DNA from: Micromonospora tarapacensis
GTDB lineage: Bacteria; Actinomycetota; Actinomycetes; Mycobacteriales; Micromonosporaceae
Assembly (NCBI RefSeq): GCF_019697375.1
Contig: NZ_JAHCDI010000003.1
Span: 248,001-312,000 of the forward strand
Direction: 5' to 3'
Length of the DNA stretch: 64,000 nucleotides
The translations under genes and the position numbers were made by a program. Shown in pieces: positions 62,388 to 64,000 of the stretch; within the stretch, counting starts at the first letter, position 1, and every line of letters starts with the position of its first letter. The notes below the pieces were generated by a model that was given only the letters and a program-made list of their open reading frames with translations, was not told where the DNA came from and did no database searches.

Positions 62388-62765
62388 GTGATCTACGTCG
62401 ACCGGCCGGCCTGGCCGGCGCGGGGTCGGCTCTGGTCGCACCTGATCAGCGACGTCGCCCTCGCCGAACTGCACGCGTTCGCCGAGACGCTGGGCGCGCC
62501 CAGGTGTGCCTTCGACCGGGACCACTACGACATTCCCGCGGAGCGCTTTCCGATGGCGGTCTGGCTGGGCGCACGCGTCGTCCCGAGCCGCGACCTGGTC
62601 CGCCTCCTCCGCAACGCCGCCCTCCGCCGCCCCAAACACCTCACCCCCGCCTCCACCCCGCCGCCCCGCCACCCCGCCGCCGCCCCCGCCGCCGCCGTCG
62701 ATCATGCAGTTGTGGCACCTCCCAAAAAGGTAGAAGGCGACAAAGCACCTGCCACAACTGCATGA
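62388..62765 (+). CDS. DUF4031 protein with repeat-derived C-terminal tail (125 aa)
   Basis: GTG at 62388 gives 'MIYVDRPAWPARGRLWSHLISDVALAELHAFAETLGAPRCAFDRDHYDIPAERFPMAVWLGARVVPSRDLVRLLRNAALRR', a complete DUF4031 domain of ~83 residues. The last ~40 residues are encoded by C-rich simple repeats and by the palindrome at 62697-62770 ('VDHAVVAPPKK'), so the natural end of the protein is probably before them. The family is of unknown function. It converges with the HD-type gene across a repeat tract. Confidence 0.85.
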   Translation: MIYVDRPAWPARGRLWSHLISDVALAELHAFAETLGAPRCAFDRDHYDIPAERFPMAVWLGARVVPSRDLVRLLRNAALRRPKHLTPASTPPPRHPAAAPAAAVDHAVVAPPKKVEGDKAPATTA

Positions 62766-62770
62766 TCGAC
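62697..62770. repeat. Palindromic element, family A, copy 2 (convergent junction)
   Basis: A 21-bp perfect inverted repeat (left arm 62697-62717, right arm 62750-62770) starts GTCGATCATGCAGTTGTGGC and encloses a 32-base A-rich loop. Its outer 17 bases match copy 1 at 9193. It lies between convergent genes and is flanked by C-rich DNA on the left and a G-rich pentamer tract on the right. Confidence 0.9.
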
Positions 62771-62950
62771 GGGGCAGGGCAGGGCAGGGCGGGGCGGGGC
62801 GGGGCAGGGCAGGGCGGGGCGGGGCGGGGCGGGGCGGGGCGGGGCAGGGCAGGACGGGGCAGGACGGGGCAGGGCAGGACGGGGCAGGGCGGGGTGGGGC
62901 AGGGCGGGGGTGGGGCAGGGCGGGGGTGGGGCAGGGTGGGGGTGGGGGGT
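62771..62950. repeat. G-rich pentamer tract (GGGGC/AGGGC)n
   Basis: About 180 bases are built from units GGGGC and AGGGC (with rarer AGGAC and GGGGT), strictly purine-rich on the plus strand and changing to GGGGGT near the right end. It separates the palindrome from the stop of the HD-type gene at 62952. The G strand is expected to form quadruplexes. Confidence 0.9.
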
Positions 62951-62951
62951 G

Positions 62952-63590
62952 TTAGGGGGTGAGGGTGGTTAGTTCGCGGGTCAGGTTGGTGCGGGCGCGG
63001 TTCGTCCAGGAGGTGGCCAGGGCGGGGACGCGGTACAGGGCGGGGAGGGCGAGCAGGCCGGAGAGGACCCGGGCGCGGCCGGTCCGGTAGTCGGGCTCGG
63101 GCACGTGGGCGTACTCCCGCCGGATCGCGGCGGCGTACCGGTCGTACTCCGGCTCGGGTGCGGCCAGCACTGCCAGGTCGGCGTCGCAGAGCAGCCCGCC
63201 GGCACTGTCCGCCGGCTCCACCACGTGCCCGGCGGTGAGCAGGACCAGGCGGCCCACCTCGGCGACCTCGGCAGCGGGCAGCCCGGTCCGGGCGAGCAGG
63301 GTGCCGGCGAGCACCGCGCTGTCGCGTTCGTTCCGGTCGCCCGGCACGCGGGGGTCGTACACCGCGTCGTGGCACCACGCGGCGAGTCGGACCAGGTCAG
63401 GTCGCGGCGCCGTCGAGGCGTACCGGTCGACCACGTCGAGCACCGCGGCCAGGTGCTCGACCGTGTGGTAGTGCCGATGCGGCTCCCGCCACCGCCTGAC
63501 CAACTCCTCCCCGGCGACGTCCACCGCGGCCGGGTCGGTCGACCCGGCGGCCAGAGCGGCCGTTCGCCACCGTTCGATCAGCTCCGTCAC
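62952..63590 (-). CDS. HD-superfamily metal-dependent phosphohydrolase-like protein (212 aa)
   Basis: I choose GTG at 63590 (MTELIERWRTAAL); longer frames upstream are unsupported. The conserved part reads 'ELVRRWREPHRHYHTVEHLAAVLDVVDRYA' (HYH metal site), 'RLAAWCHDAVYDPRVPGDRNERDSAVLAGTLLAR' (HD pair) and 'LLCDADLAVLAAPEPEYDRYAAAIRREYAHV' (final Asp). This is the family of predicted HD phosphohydrolases of ~200 residues found in many bacteria. The nucleotide substrate is not known. Its end 'TTLTP' abuts the G-rich tract. Confidence 0.88.
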   Translation of the reverse strand: MTELIERWRTAALAAGSTDPAAVDVAGEELVRRWREPHRHYHTVEHLAAVLDVVDRYASTAPRPDLVRLAAWCHDAVYDPRVPGDRNERDSAVLAGTLLARTGLPAAEVAEVGRLVLLTAGHVVEPADSAGGLLCDADLAVLAAPEPEYDRYAAAIRREYAHVPEPDYRTGRARVLSGLLALPALYRVPALATSWTNRARTNLTRELTTLTP

Positions 63591-63745
63591 CTGGCCGAGT
63601 CTGCCCGACCTGACCCATGCCGCACCGGATGCCGCATCCCGTAGCGGCCACCGGCTCGCTCGCGGGGAAGACCCGGACGGAGGGCGTCGAGCGGACGTGC
63701 CGCGTCGGCGAGGAATGTCCCGGCGGGTGGAGGGTAGTCCCGGCC

Positions 63746-64000
63746 ATGGCGGTGGGCCGGAACCGACGATTTCCGCTGCTGCGTCGTGCCACGCGCGACC
63801 GCCGGCCCGACCTGGATTCGGCCCGGATCGCCGAGACCGTGGCGCAGCTGCACCGCCGTGGCAGGGCCACCCTGCGTGACCGCCTGCACCGGGTGCGGCT
63901 GTCGCTCGGCCTGGCCGCGCAGGCGGGCCTCGCGGCCGGGCTGTCCTGGGTGGCCGCACACGAGCTGCTGGGCAACCCGCAACCGGTGTTCGCCCCGATC
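63746..64000 (+). CDS. FUSC-like (aromatic acid exporter) protein, N-terminal part
   Basis: ATG at 63746 opens a frame that runs off the right edge with 85 visible residues: a basic, arginine-rich leader, a charged helix 'DSARIAETVAQLHRRGRATL', then a membrane helix 'LSLGLAAQAGLAAGLSWVAA' and 'HELLGNPQPVFAPI'. The 'PVFAPI' ending is the typical boundary to the second helix of FUSC/aromatic-acid exporters. The gene is divergent from the HD-type gene. The rest of the protein is outside the window. Confidence 0.6.
   Translation, partial: MAVGRNRRFPLLRRATRDRRPDLDSARIAETVAQLHRRGRATLRDRLHRVRLSLGLAAQAGLAAGLSWVAAHELLGNPQPVFAPI

Noticed and set aside
62771..62950. An origin of replication or plasmid iterons
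   Set aside because: The array is a low-complexity G-rich pentamer tract between converging genes, without DnaA boxes or an AT-rich stretch.

Overview
The window is very GC-rich DNA with dense genes, frequent GTG/TTG starts, 4-base ATGA/GTGA start-stop overlaps, a conservon-type signalling operon, a DUF3263 protein and a groEL gene preceded by tandem CIRCE-like sites. This is an actinomycete chromosome, most like Micromonosporaceae; the family is an inference from gene content.

Bases 1-6597 are the right end of an integrated mobile element. A leftward operon of small, mostly unrecognised proteins includes one with a GGDEF domain. A divergent pair of XRE regulators faces an operator region full of GGAACA/TGTTCC half-sites. 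The element ends in a 3' fragment of a tRNA-Thr(UGU) gene, the expected attR-type scar. The intact tRNA gene, the integrase and the transfer genes would lie left of the window.

Chromosomal DNA follows. 6.7-11.4 kb: surface-glycan-type genes (unknown protein, methyltransferase-like protein, GT4 and GT2 glycosyltransferases). 11.6-19.7 kb: an enoyl-CoA hydratase, a FAD oxidoreductase, a two-RCK ion-channel-like protein, an APC permease, a PAP2 phosphatase and a DUF4032 protein. 19.8-23.8 kb: an amino-sugar operon (SIS isomerase, ROK kinase, NagA) with a divergent DeoR regulator. 23.9-28.3 kb: an ABC-2 transporter, DUF3263, a PP2C-like phosphatase and an acetyltransferase. 28.3-36.7 kb: a Cdc48-like AAA protein and a conservon (membrane protein, NIT-type kinase, roadblock, DUF742, GTPase). 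37.0-40.8 kb: a single polypeptide joining an S15-type alpha/beta hydrolase to an ABC ATPase, plus its permease. 40.9-50.4 kb: a lipoprotein, DoxX, thrC under a SAM (S-box) riboswitch, tandem GNAT paralogues, paaN, a cold-shock protein and a membrane protein. 50.5-64 kb: groEL, more GNATs, a BenE-like transporter with an XRE-cupin regulator, a membrane-anchored subtilase, glpD, a lipoprotein, a GlcD-like oxidase, DUF4031, an HD-type hydrolase and the start of a FUSC-like protein.

Two global features stand out. At least eight positions in seven genes need exactly one added base to restore a family-consistent frame, always in the same direction and mostly in G or C runs. That suggests under-called homopolymers rather than mass gene decay. 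Second, intergenic palindromes fall into two families. One (core GATCATGCAGTTGTGGC) sits at two convergent junctions 53 kb apart, each flanked by C/G-rich simple repeats into which the neighbouring genes read. The other (core AGATCTTGG) occurs at 26.6 and 41.7 kb.
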